64,000 bases of DNA from the NCBI GenBank assembly GCA_016584305.1, contig JACEEZ010002682.1:425001-489000 (forward strand). The letters are read 5' to 3'. Source of the DNA: Chionoecetes opilio (lineage: Eukaryota > Arthropoda > Malacostraca > Decapoda > Majidae). Each line of letters starts with the position of its first letter. Position 1 is the stretch's first letter. The notes beneath the pieces were generated by a model, which worked only from the letters and a program-made list of their open reading frames with translations, ran no database searches and had not been told where the DNA came from. A program made the position numbers and the translations under genes. Shown here piece by piece: positions 31,301-41,096 of this stretch.

Positions 31301-34300
31301 AGCATGCTCAGCGGTCGTATTGTTTACATTTGGGCACAAGACACTCACGGTTCACCACTTCACCTGCACCGCCTCCGTCAGTCCCCTGACCCTCACTGCC
31401 CCTGGTGTAGGAACGTCTCTGAGACTATTGAACACTTTCTGCTGCAGTGTCCGCGCTTTCACTCCCACCGTGTAGTGCTACGCTCTCAACTCCTCACCCT
31501 GAACCTCGCCACCTTTGACCTGCCCACCCTGCTGGCGGCGGCTGGCCTCCCATCGGGTGGCAGCATGCTCAGCGGTCGTATTGTTTACATTTGGGCACAC
31601 GACACTTCACCTGCACCGCCTCTGTCAGTCCCCTACCCCCACTGCCCCTGGTGCAGGAACGTCTCCGAGACTATTGAACACTTTCTGCTGCAGTGTCCGC
31701 GCTTCCACTCCCACCGTGTAGTGCTACGCTCTCAACTCCTCACCCTGAACGTCGCCACCTGTGACCTGCCCACCCTGCTGGCGGCGGCTGGCGTCCACCC
31801 CTCCCGGCAACACCCTGTCATCTGCCTCACCTGTGCCTTCCTGAGGAAGACAGGTCAACTACAGTGCCTGTGATAGCATTATAGGACATCACCAGGGCTC
31901 ATAGTGTTCCCCAAGGGATCCTCGCAGCCCTAAAAACAACAACAAAGTGACGTAAAAGTCCGCGGCGGGGTAGTTGATATTGGCGGTTGCCGGACAGTAA
32001 ATACTAGAGTAGGATAAACATTCAGGGGTGGGTAATGGCCTCGGACTGTTGCGATTCCCGGACCAGTGCTCCCCCCTATTAGTCCGGGAAAACGAGGGTT
32101 GTGTGTAATAATACTGAACCCAGAAAGACCCAAAAATTAGCAGACAAGTTAATTAATCTTTTATTAACTTGTTGTCTGTTGATTTGGAGTTTTTTCAAGG
32201 CTGCCCTGACTCTTTCTTCTTGGCAGTAGCAATGTCAATGTCTTTCTTTCCCTGGTGATGATTTATGGGTTCATGTTGCAGCTCGTCTTTTTGACTCCTT
32301 GCCGCGCTGTCACCCTGACGTATCCCATGGAACATGATTACCAAGTCCCGTTACCTTGCTGACTCCATTGATGATTTTATTTACCCTTTGTCCTGGTGCA
32401 TAGGATTGATAACCAAGCTTTGATTTATATTAAGATTAATAATAATGTCTGTATCTTCCTCCATAATCACAGATACCACACAATAATTAAGGTACGTTTC
32501 TTTAATATGTTCCATAGACATACTGTATTAGGCTTGTTTTTGAAACAATGGGAGTGACATTGATGTACTTTGTAAAGAGCGCAGGTAAAAGATCTATGAG
32601 GATTTTTGGACAAATATCAAATGCTGCTTGTGGCTTTGATTGATATTCACCTTTCCCAGGATGCCCTTAAGAAGTCTTCAGATTATATCAATGGAGACAA
32701 TAATCTATATCCTGTCACCGATAGCAGCTTTGTCTTAACTGAAGCCTCAAGGTCAGCACAGCCAGTATAATATAACCAATGCTCCGACGTCACAACACAT
32801 TAACATATCAGCTTCGATAAAAAGTTTTGTATGGAAACATTACAATTCTGCCTTGTCTCGCCTTCCAAAAAGATACAATCCTACTTATGATTATTCGTTG
32901 TGTGAGTATCTTTGTCAAATGTTTCATGAAGATAATGTTTGAAGTAAGTGGTTTTCGAATACAATTTAGACTAACAGTCATTCATTCTTTTTGAGTAATT
33001 GTTGAGGCAGATTTGATTACCAGGCTGATGAATTTTAATTTGATTCGCCTAGACTTGACGGATCCGTGGTAATTTATTTCATCCAGCCCTACCGTCAGGT
33101 GATGAAGAAGGATGTAGAATTTGAGTGGCCTCCAGCCGCCCAAGAAGCACTTGAAAAGTCAGCTTTTAAACTACTCCCAAAATCTGCAACCCTCTATTAG
33201 CCCTGCTAATCCTAGGTGACCTCATAACCACAGGCGAGATGGTTGTCAGTCAGCTCCCAACAGTCACCAGGACTACTCTCTCTTTGCCTCAGATGTGGTG
33301 TCCTGTGTGCTACTCCCTGCAGGACATACATACACCCTGCACCTCAGGAACTCCACGCACCAATACAACACTTGCCTGTTCACGAGTCACATAATTTACC
33401 TTCAACCAACCCTCACTATTTGTTACAAAAATGTGACTTTCCTAATCCACCCAACCCTTGCAGGTACATTCGGGGTCGCCTGCAGTACGTGCAGGTGAAT
33501 GCTGCTGTGGAGGAAATCAACAAGGCTTTGGAGGCCAAGTACGCCTTGTTGTCACGGCCCCGTGCTAAACTGTCGAGCTCTAACATGAAGATTGTTGCAG
33601 AGTGTCGGCGGCAGGAGAATAAGGAATCCAAAGGTATGTAAGTGGTTTTTATTTATACAGAATCTCTGAATCCACATGCAGGCGTCTGTGCCCACCACAC
33701 CACCTGAAGGTGCAGAAGCAGAAACAGGTATATTACTACCTGCTCTACCCAACCTCACTCGGTATGGGCAATATGACATCAATCTATCTGGCCACAGCTC
33801 ATGACAAGTAAAGCCAAATAAGACTAAGAATTTCATTGCCACAGGTAGAAATACAGTCTCTACTTTTACAGCTTCAGGTGGCTATGTGGGCACAGATGTC
33901 CATATGCGGGTTCAATTCTTCCCAGTGGGAATGATGTACTTTTCTTATTTGTTGTGAGCAGATACCATTTAGATTTATGTCATGCCACCCCCACTGATTG
34001 AGGTCTCGTCTCCTTGACCTTGTCTCTACTTTTGCAACTTTGGGTGGCGAGGTGCACACAAAAGAAAGCACACAGGGTCAATTTCTGTCTGTGGCAATAA
34101 AATATATTTGTATTACTCTTGAATTGACGAAAGACAAAAAGTCTTGCTTGACTCTTTGTCATGTACTATGGCAGGACAGATTACTACTCTCATGTGGAGT
34201 CATTGTTTATGGTGGTTTGTGCTTTCACTAATGTATTTTAATAGACACTGTTACTGACTAATATGTATACACGCAGCACAGGCTGACAGTAGCATGTGAG

Positions 34301-37300
34301 CTGTGCATTGCTGGGCATTCTCCACATTACGTAACTAATGGTTCAGCCTTTAGACATCTCCAATTCTTAATGTACAGTCATGTACTGCTTTCTATGGTCT
34401 TTAACCCGTTGATTACGGCTATTCAGAGTCCCGCGAGAAACGTGATTTATGATCAAGAATGCATCCCCCATCAAAACTTTACTATACATATACGCATCAA
34501 TGCGTTACAAATATGTCTGTGCAAATGCAGGTCAAACCAATTGAAAAGAAATGCAACTCTACATGTACCTCCAGCTTCTGCCCCTTTTATCATTGCTGGC
34601 GCCAGCACATTAATAGTCCTCATTTCAAAGTAAGTGTGATAAAAAAGGGTTGTCGTCATAATCAAACTATTTGTCACGGTTCTGTCATTTCGGCAATTTG
34701 CGTTCAATTTCAGGCTCAACCGGTTCTGACCGTTAAGTGTGAACACATCCATTTGTTTGAATGTAAGAAATTCTAACGGATATGATCAAACGGTGCCGTG
34801 ATGGAAAAATGTAATTAAATTATCCTGTCATCATCTTTCCATCCTTCCTTGCTCACGCTATCCCCCCCTCCCCCCACACAGCTGAATCACGCACACTGCC
34901 GGGACCGCCAGTCAGTGCTATACTTATTTGCATTATATGACGGCTATTACTCAAAATAGTAATAGGCTATAGGCTCGTTGGGCTGAGTACTTTGGGCAGT
35001 TGTTCACGGTGGACCCTCCAATTGAGCAGCTGCACACGGGGAGTGGATGCTGATCCTCACATTGACAAAACCGCACCCTCTCTTGACGAAGTCAGAGAGG
35101 CTGTAGCAAAGTTGAGGGGTGGAAAGGCAGCTGGTGTTTGCAATATCAGTGCGGAGCTCTTCAAAGCTGGGGGTGAGGCCATGATCCGGGGGTTGCATGC
35201 TGTCCTGACTGCCGTGTGGCAATCAGGTACCATTCCTCCTGACTGGAAAATGGGGCTGGTCATCCCTATCTGGAAAGGGAAAGGGGACCGTCAGGACTGC
35301 AACAATTACCGCGGTATTACACTGCTCAGCGTGCCAGGCAAGGTGCTTGTACATCAATTGCTGACATGGATCTGCAGTCATCTGCTGTAGCATCAGAGAC
35401 CTCAGCAGTCTGGGTTCACGCCTGGTAAGTCAACAACGGACCGTATCCTAGTGCTTTGTGTCCTGGTGGAACGCCGATGTGAGTTTCGACAGGGGATGCT
35501 TGCAGCCTATGTTGATCTCGAGAAGGCGTTTGACTCAGTGCATCGTGAGTCACTCTGGGATCTTCTGTGTCGCATGAATCCTACAAGGACTGGCTGTCTG
35601 GCCTGTACTCTGGGACTGAGAGTGCTGTGAAGTGTGGGGGAGGTGTATCCAGCTTCTTTCCTGTGAATACAGGAGTGAGGCAAGGGTACGTCCTTGCCCC
35701 ATCACTTTTCAACACTTGTATGGACTGGGTATTGGGCAAAAGTTGTAGATCAAAGTGATTGTGGAGCATCCCTTGGCAACACCAAGATCACTGATCTTGT
35801 TTTTGCCGAAGATGCAGTAATCTTTGCTGAGTTGCTGGAGGTTCTGGTGATGGCTCTCGAGGCGCTGCACGAGGAGGCAAAGCTTTTGGGACTTGAGGTC
35901 TCCTGGCTCAAGACCAAGGTCCAGGTGTTTGGAGGCTTACTAGATGAAACAGTACAGTCTGTTCATGCATGCAGTGAGGACATCGAGATCTTGGAAAGTT
36001 TTACATACCTTGGTAGCGCAGTCCATAATGACGGCGGGTCACGTCAAGAAGTCTTACAGTGGATTGGCATAGCCCACGGTGTTATGGACTCTCTCAGCAG
36101 AAGTATTTGGCATTGTCGGTACCTGTGCAGGAGGACAAAGATCCAGATCTTCCAAGTCGCTTGTGATCCCTGTCTTACTCTATGGTTGTGAGACATGGAC
36201 ACTAAATAGCTGTCGCTATTTAGTGTCCCAGCAATGCACAGCTCACTCGCAGGTTATGCCTGTGCTGTGTGTATATTAGTCAGTTACAGTATTGTCTATA
36301 ATGAATCATCAGAAGAATGCTAACCACCATAAATAGCAACACCACATGATATACATTGCATTGCTGACATTCTCAGCTCATGAAATGATCTTACTGAAAA
36401 TTCTCTACTAGAAATCTTGCCATATGTGTATCATTAAACTAATGAAATAGAAGCACTAATGTAAAAAAATATAAAATTTGCTTCACCCTCCTCCCACTAC
36501 ACTGGGGTCCCAATAGGAATAGTTTGCTGTATGGACAATTGAAAACTTTTTTTCTATTAGAAGATTAAATTCATATAATAAATTGAAATTTGAATAACGA
36601 ACCCACGAGCAGACTGCATGAGTGTAAACATGTAAGGTAAAGATGGAGGCATAAGATATACTGCACGTGGCCTCGGTGCTCATCTCCGTCGCATTAGCCC
36701 TTGAGCCTGAGGTGGGTGACATCCCTGGACACAGGGCTAGTGTGACATCAGGGTTACCAGTTACCTTCCCCAGGTTTCCCCAGGTACCCATTTATTGACC
36801 CCGAAAGGGAGGAGTGGCTCTAATAATAATAAACCATGGATCAACATAGCAAAATTGAATAACAAATTGAGCTCTGGAACGGATTATAGTAGTACGTATG
36901 TGGGAACCCCAGAGTATCATATTAGCAACTCTTCAAATTTTGAACACCAAGATTACCAACACCTTTCCTTATAATGTCGCCTCTGTGGTGTAGTGGCTAG
37001 CACGTCTGCCTACGAATCCGCGGGCCCTGGTTCGGATCCAGGGCAAGTCAGCGGCCAGCCCCTCCAGCTGTTCATCCCCTCTTTCGGGGTTGATAAACGG
37101 GTACCTAGGGAAGGTAACTGTGGTAACCCGGATGTCACACTAGCCCTTTGCCCCGGGGTAGCGGGATGTCACCCACCACAGGCTCAAAGGCTAATGTGAC
37201 TGAGATGAGCACCGAGGCCACGCGCAGCATAGCGTATGCCCCCAACTTTACCTTACTTACCTTATAAGATAAAAAGTATGCTGGAGCCCCCAATGGCACT

Positions 37301-37487
37301 ATCTCTGCTAAAATTTACATTGCTACTTGCAGGGTCTCACTTTGTGGTGGACGGCGACATAAAGCGGTGGAGCTCACTCAAGATGGACACAGCAGGAAAG
37401 TCTATTCTCACTATGTTACGCACTTTGAAGAGGGTGAGAGAGGTGCGAGGACCCGGCAGCCTGGTGCGCTACACTGTCCTCACCTGA
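25392..37487 (+). CDS. SKA1: SKA1, spindle and kinetochore-associated protein 1 (5 coding exons)
   Basis: SKA1 is the microtubule-binding subunit of the SKA complex, which couples kinetochores to spindle microtubules. Coding exons: 25392-25466, 29682-29990, 30906-30994, 33464-33633, 37333-37487. All have AG/GT borders with matching phases, 798 nt, 265 residues (human 255). The N-terminal helices include DLDAHLRNKIDDVE and TVEEMQQQARQLEAMKQEV; the coiled-coil part ends KEHLPHHMP, as in human SKA1. A Lys/Pro/Ser-rich linker follows. The C-terminal winged-helix microtubule-binding domain is clear: VEFITTEEFEKVPTYIRGRL, VNAAVEEINKALEAKYALL, GSHFVVDGDIKRWSSLK and LKRVREVRGPGSLVRYTVLT. An AATAAA lies at 37673. 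The four introns, especially 1, 3 and 4, are filled with transposons. Conservation of all splice sites argues that the gene is functional. Confidence 0.92.
26553..26853. mobile_element. hAT-like non-autonomous remnant
   Basis: The right end reads GAGCCGCAGGTTGCCGACCGCTG, the inverted form of the CAGCGGTCGGCAACCTGCGG termini seen in many hAT MITEs. The left end, CAGAGATCAGCAACCCAG, is a decayed match. No clear 8-bp target duplication remains. Confidence 0.45.
27260..27653. mobile_element. TA-flanked MITE nested in the foldback arm
   Basis: The ends are CCGTATATGGCTGCGTATAA and its complement TTATACGCAGCCATAAACGG, each next to TA. The opposite foldback arm (25738-25760) retains the empty site with a single TA, so the insertion boundaries are exact. 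It is non-coding and 394 bp, and fits a Tc1/mariner/pogo-type MITE. Confidence 0.85.
28414..28575 (+). pseudogene. Short acidic ORF / exon inside the TTAA element
   Basis: Starts MSDCTSVSDSESVAVTDLEY, is rich in Asp/Glu/Ser, and continues to GYAMECVDR, where GATAG|GTGAGG resembles a splice donor. The following sequence is the tandem array, whose unit repeats the GCTACGCTATGG...TGTG end of this ORF. It is probably the 5' exon of the parental autonomous transposon. Function unknown. Confidence 0.45.
28547..29030 (+). repeat. Tandem repeat, about 113-bp unit, 4-5 copies
   Basis: The block GACTGCCATACAAGGCTACG recurs at about 28643, 28738, 28851 and 28964; the later spacing is 113 bp and the first interval is shorter. 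Units share AGTGTGACATGACAGGCAAG and GGAGTGTTGTTGACTGGTTT. Each unit also contains an AG acceptor-like TGCAG and a GTGTG donor-like stretch. Confidence 0.9.
31128..32105 (+). mobile_element. pogo/Tigger-like TA-flanked element carrying LINE-tail cargo (copy 1)
   Basis: The ends are CACACAACCCTCGTTTTCCC and the exact complement, flanked by TA at 31126-31127 and 32106-32107. Inside is a duplicated coding fragment, CPWCRNVSETIEHFLLQCPR, with spacing C-x2-C...H...C typical of the C-terminus of some LINE ORF2 proteins, and the LINE 3' module also seen at 1855-2040. No transposase is present. It lies in SKA1 intron 3. Copy 2 is at 38847-39562. Confidence 0.85.
31304..31873 (+). pseudogene. Duplicated LINE ORF2 C-terminal fragment
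   Basis: A 189-codon open frame holds two copies of a block of about 80 residues: MLSGRIVYIWAQDT, CPWCRNVSETIEHF, LRSQLLTLNLATFDLPTLLA. The copies are about 250 nt apart. It ends ICLTCAFLRKTGQLQCL. There is no start context or promoter of its own; it is retrotransposon-derived cargo inside the pogo-like element. Confidence 0.7.
32108..33463. other. SKA1 intron 3 remainder
   Basis: AT-rich intron sequence. A decayed Tc1-like fragment may lie at 32180-32235. Nothing else was recognised before the exon 4 acceptor CCCTTGCAG at 33463. Confidence 0.4.
32180..32235 (-). pseudogene. Tiny Tc1-like transposase relic
   Basis: GAGTTTTTTCAAGGCTGCCC and GACTCTTTCTT resemble the reverse complement of the linker-coding part of the Tc1-like ORF at 19850-19890 (GRPRKTSKK region), at roughly 80% identity by eye. 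Confidence 0.35.
34990..36210 (+). pseudogene. LINE reverse transcriptase, inactive, SKA1 intron 4
   Basis: Domains in order: LRGGKAAGVCNISAELFKAG, WKMGLVIPIWKGKGDRQDCN, NYRGITLLSVPGKVLVHQLL, QQSGFTPGKSTTDRI, AYVDLEKAFDSVHRESLW, SGVRQGYVLAPSLFNTCMDW, TDLVFAEDAVIFAE (the FADD catalytic box reads FAED), then TYLGSAVHNDGGS and LLYGCETWTLN. Several frameshifts and a stop after CSHLL make it dead. It is 5'- and 3'-truncated and ends at a 14-bp hairpin (36197-36228). Same family as 1-720. Confidence 0.85.
36197..36228. repeat. Perfect 14-bp hairpin at a LINE end
   Basis: GGACACTAAATAGC, loop TGTC, then the exact complement. It abuts the point where LINE similarity stops. Confidence 0.85.
36636..36812 (-). 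repeat. tRNA-derived SINE, head-truncated
   Basis: On the minus strand only the body and tail are present: TCAATAAATGGGTACCTGGG, CTCAGGCTCAAGGGCTAATG, CACGTGCAGTATATC. The tRNA-like head is missing. Same family as 4388-4666. Confidence 0.75.
36977..37256 (+). repeat. tRNA-Arg-like SINE, full length
   Basis: Head GCCTCTGTGGTGTAGTGGCT, anticodon-loop region CTGCCTACGAATCCGCGGG (ACG), B box GGTTCGGATCC, body GGGTACCTAGGGAAGGTAAC, tail CACGCGCAGCATAGCGTATG. It lies in SKA1 intron 4, about 80 nt before exon 5. Confidence 0.85.
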
Positions 37488-37672
37488 AAAATATGATGAA
37501 ATATATCAGTGTATATGAATGAGAGAGAGGCTCAGGAGTTAATTACATAGTTACTTCATATCCTCACTTGCTTTTGTGTGTCAGGTGCAGACTAATTTTA
37601 GTTCTGTTAATTGTCAAAGGATGGTTAGCTGTTACGTCATTAGGGTAAATGTTTATTTTATTCAGTTAAAAG

Positions 37673-37678
37673 AATAAA
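37673..37678 (+). promoter_or_regulatory. Polyadenylation signal AATAAA for SKA1
   Basis: AATAAA lies 186 nt downstream of the SKA1 stop codon. It is the first canonical signal in that direction. Confidence 0.65.
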
Positions 37679-37769
37679 GAAATAATGATTCATGATCTGT
37701 TTTTCTTTGATACTAAAAATAATACAAAAATGTCCATCTTGTATCTCGATCTTCATTACCATATATTTG

Positions 37770-37930
37770 CAGCCCAGAGGTGTAGTGGTTAGCACGCTTG
37801 GCTCACAACAGAGAGATCCAAGAGTTCCAATCCCTGGACGGGTGGAGGCCATTGGGGCTTGTCTCCTCTTAAGCTAGCTCCTGTTCACCTGGCAGATAAT
37901 AGGTACCGGATAAAGGTCAAGTTGAAATCC
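37770..37930 (+). repeat. tRNA-derived SINE, diverged
   Basis: Head CCCAGAGGTGTAGTGGTTAG, CACGCTTGGCTCACAACAG, and the degenerate B box GAGTTCCAATCC. It resembles the tRNA-Val-like SINE at 13148-13345. It lies just past the SKA1 3' end. Confidence 0.6.
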
Positions 37931-38846
37931 TGACTTGAGTTGAAAGTGGGAGTCCTTCATTCCTGTGAGGTGGTTGTGGAGTGTGTATATGTATGGATGG
38001 ACCCTTGGCAGGAATAACCAGCAATGGTCCACGCCACACCATGGAAGGGGCTAAACAGACATAGGGTATGAACAGACAAAAATCCAGAGTAAATGTTTTC
38101 ATCTACATATGCACATATCAGTTGGTAATGGTGTCTTTAATAGCATCAAGAGACAAATCGTAAACTTTGTAAAGTGCAGGTGTATGAAACTACATGGAGG
38201 CTAATGACTGCCATCTCCGTAAAGGAAACAGCAGTGGCAGTGTAAGGGAAAATGCTTACAGTAACATGAAGGAAAGGAAGAAGTTAATTACGGAGACATG
38301 AAAAAAGTACATAAAAGAACGGAAGGAATGAGGATGGAGCTGAAAGGACAATAAAGAAACTAAGTCTAACACAAAGCGTCTATGAATACACAATACAAAC
38401 CTGTGTTGGATCCTGCATGTAAGGTACCAATGTGCCCAGACAACTTTGAAATCTTACACTGACCCATTTTTCTTGCCTCATGACTGGCTAACTAGTCCGG
38501 CAGCCACCAGGCTTAACCTTGTTTTAGGGTCTTAAGTTTTTTTTTCAGTGGATTTTGTTTGCCCAGTTTGAAAAATCTATCCAGTTTGAAAAATATCTTG
38601 GTTGGCTCGCTGTCAACCTTGGGCAATTTGAGATAATTAGCATAAAACAAAATGGCCGCCAAGGAAATATCAAAATACATAATATACCATAATTCCCTTA
38701 CAAATTGACATACCCGGTCAACCAATACATGGATTCCAGGGTATTTTGACCCAGAAAATTCATTTCTGGAATGTTCATATCCAAAATGACCACCATTTTC
38801 AAAATGGCTGCCTTTTTTTTTTTTTTTTTTTATACTTATACTAGTA
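37931..38846. other. Intergenic, no gene recognised
   Basis: Repetitive and AT-rich DNA, with a T-run at 38814-38830. No coding block was seen. Confidence 0.4.
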
Positions 38847-39562
38847 CACACAAACCTCGATTTCCCGGATATCGGATTTGCCGGACAAAATTCGAGGTCC
38901 GGGGATATGTCAAGTCTCGGAATTTTTTTTTTTTTTTTTTTACGTTGAAATGCCTGGTCCTGTTCGTAAATTGACCAAGTTGTCCGGCGGTCCGAGCGTC
39001 TCCTGTCACCCCTGGTCAGTGTCCGCGCCTCCCGGGCCAGGTGGCAGCATGCTCAGCGGTCGTTTTGTTTCCCATTTGGGCACACAACATTCACGGTTCA
39101 CCTGCACAGCCTCCGTCAGTCACCTGACTCCCACTGCCCCGGGTTTGCAAGAACTTTTTGAGACTTTTGAACTTTTTCTGCTGCCTCCCGCCAGGTGGCA
39201 GCATGCTCAGCGGTCGTATTGTTTACATTTGGGCACACGACACTCACGGTTCACCTGCACAGCCTCCGTTAGTCCCCTGACCCCCACTGCCCCTGGTGCA
39301 GGAACGTCTCTTGAGACTTTTGAACACTTTCTGCTGCCCCCCGCCGGTGGCTGCATGCTCAGCGGACGTAAAAGTCCGCGGCGGGGTAGTTGATATTGTC
39401 GGTTGCCGGACAGTAAATACTAGAATAGGATAAACGTCCGGGGGTGGGTAATGGCATCTGACTTTTTTTTTTTTTTTTTTTTACTTGCGATTCCCGGACT
39501 TTTGCGGTTCCCGGACCAGTGCCCCCCCCCCCCTATTAGTCCGGGAAATCGAGGTTTGTGTG
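38847..39562 (+). mobile_element. pogo/Tigger-like TA-flanked element (copy 2)
   Basis: The ends are CACACAAACCTCGATTTCCC and its complement GGGAAATCGAGGTTTGTGTG, each next to TA (38845-38846 and 39563-39564). Its interior shares GGCAGCATGCTCAGCGGTCG and the LINE-derived blocks with copy 1 (31128-32105), but is shorter and has several T18-type runs at points where copy 1 has CCC or GTG sequence. Those runs look like sequencing or assembly noise, or mutation hot spots. Confidence 0.85.
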
Positions 39563-39659
39563 TATATAAGAATATTACTTGTTCAACATGAAAGTAATAA
39601 AGATTGCCAGTTTTTTTAGTCAGATCGTTTTGAGTCCTCAATTTCTTATGGGCATAAAT

Positions 39660-40560
39660 GCATAATTCTTGAGGTAATTAGTAATCATCCTCATCAACTG
39701 CTGTTCGTGTTTGATCATTGCAACATTCGATGGAGGATTGACAAGCACAAAACATTGTGCATGGTAGCCTCGACTTGTTACATGTGCATCTTGAGGACTT
39801 ACATGGCTGTTTACTTGAACATTTGCATCTTATCAACTTTAGTATATGATTCGGTGCTAGCTGAACATTGGTAGGGACTGTTGTAGGCAGCAGTGACTTT
39901 GTTCTGCTTTCTTCCATCCATATCTTGTGGGTTCCAAATCTGGTGGATCTAGTTGCAGGGCATTCTTCCATGTGCATGTTTGCAGATGAGCCCGCTTGAC
40001 ATTCTCAATGAAGGCCTCTGTAGTAGGTGGAAGAGAACATAACTTGGCTGTTGCTCCCGACTTCCCCGTTCTTGAAGTTCACACACTTACTCTGGCCTCA
40101 GACATAGAATTGGTCTTTGATTGTCCATAACAGGAAGCTATGAATTTTATTGCCTGTTCCAACACATCAGGCCAGTCTTGACTTGTCTGCAGAGATATGC
40201 TGGTTTCCATCTTGATGGATGCTTGGGGTCCTTCTTAACTTGGCAATCTTCCACAAAATATACAGTGCTCAAAAAAATTGAACTTCAGTTGTTCAGAACG
40301 TCTTGCTCGTTTTCTAGGTGCAGCATCTGCTTCGTCTTCATCTTCCTTTTGGCCTTTCAGGGCCCTTTGAACCTCTTCTGGATGAACGTATTTATTCACA
40401 CATGGGCTATGGACCTTCAAACTCAGATCCTTGTCATTATCATATTGCAACTGCAGTTTCTGACGAATTTCATCTTTGTATATTTTACTGCATCTTATGA
40501 TATTTTCTATCCTCTTAGCTTTAGCATTTATCAAGACTTCTTTCTTCGAATCTGTGTATT
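39660..40560 (-). pseudogene. Uncharacterised transposon-like gene with CXC-type Cys-rich tail, internally deleted
   Basis: On the minus strand, 40534-40235 encodes an N-terminal block (IYKDEIRQKLQLQYDNDKDL, VHSPCVNKYVHPEEVQRALK, then RKRARR and FEHCIFCGRLPS). The segment 39977-39678 encodes the C-terminal end with HKIWMEE and RCKCSSKQPCKSSRCTCNKS, then CTMFCACQSSIECCN. The Cys spacing resembles Tesmin/TSO1 CXC domains. The large middle of the protein is absent and stops interrupt the rest. It is related in layout to the ORF inside 41097-44597. Confidence 0.6.
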
Positions 40561-40689
40561 AAAACTTCCAAGTAAAATAGCATTCTTCCTCCATACTGGC
40601 TTTGCTTCATATACATGTACACTTCAATTGTAAATTGTAAACTAGCAATAACTTACACTAGTACCAATCTAACACTTAGAACATTGGTC

Positions 40690-41094
40690 TCTGTTAAAGG
40701 CCGAGGGTTTATCCTTTTACCACCTTTAACAGTATGCACTTTCATGTAGGGGATACAACTAGGTTCACACGTCTTGTACTACTCCTAGCCCGATCGTTCA
40801 TCCAGTGCCATTTAAGTCCGTGTGATCTGTACACCATCCGAATGAATTAAGCCCCCCCTTTCTTGGCTCGGCTCTCCCGCTTTGGGCACACCCTGTCTAT
40901 TCAGGTACGGTTATCTAACTTAAATGGGGCAAATTAGATAACATTTGGGACACTTAATTTACATTTTAGCTGACACTAAAACCCCATGCTGGGTTTTACA
41001 GCAGTAAAAGTCACCAGTGTGCCCTGGTAGTGCAAGGACATTCACCCCTTTTATGAAAAACAATAAACAGAGAAATAAAATGCCACACAACAAA
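40690..41094. other. Intergenic, no gene recognised
   Basis: Short unrelated ORFs only. The right edge is the TA target of the next element. Confidence 0.4.
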
Positions 41095-41096
41095 TA

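Noticed and set aside
33874..34071. Possible SINE (GGGTTCAATTC B-box-like)
   Set aside because: No A box at the right distance and no second copy; left unannotated.
34370..34776. Open frames in SKA1 intron 4
   Set aside because: No homology, AT-rich, overlapping in three frames; likely chance or decayed repeat.
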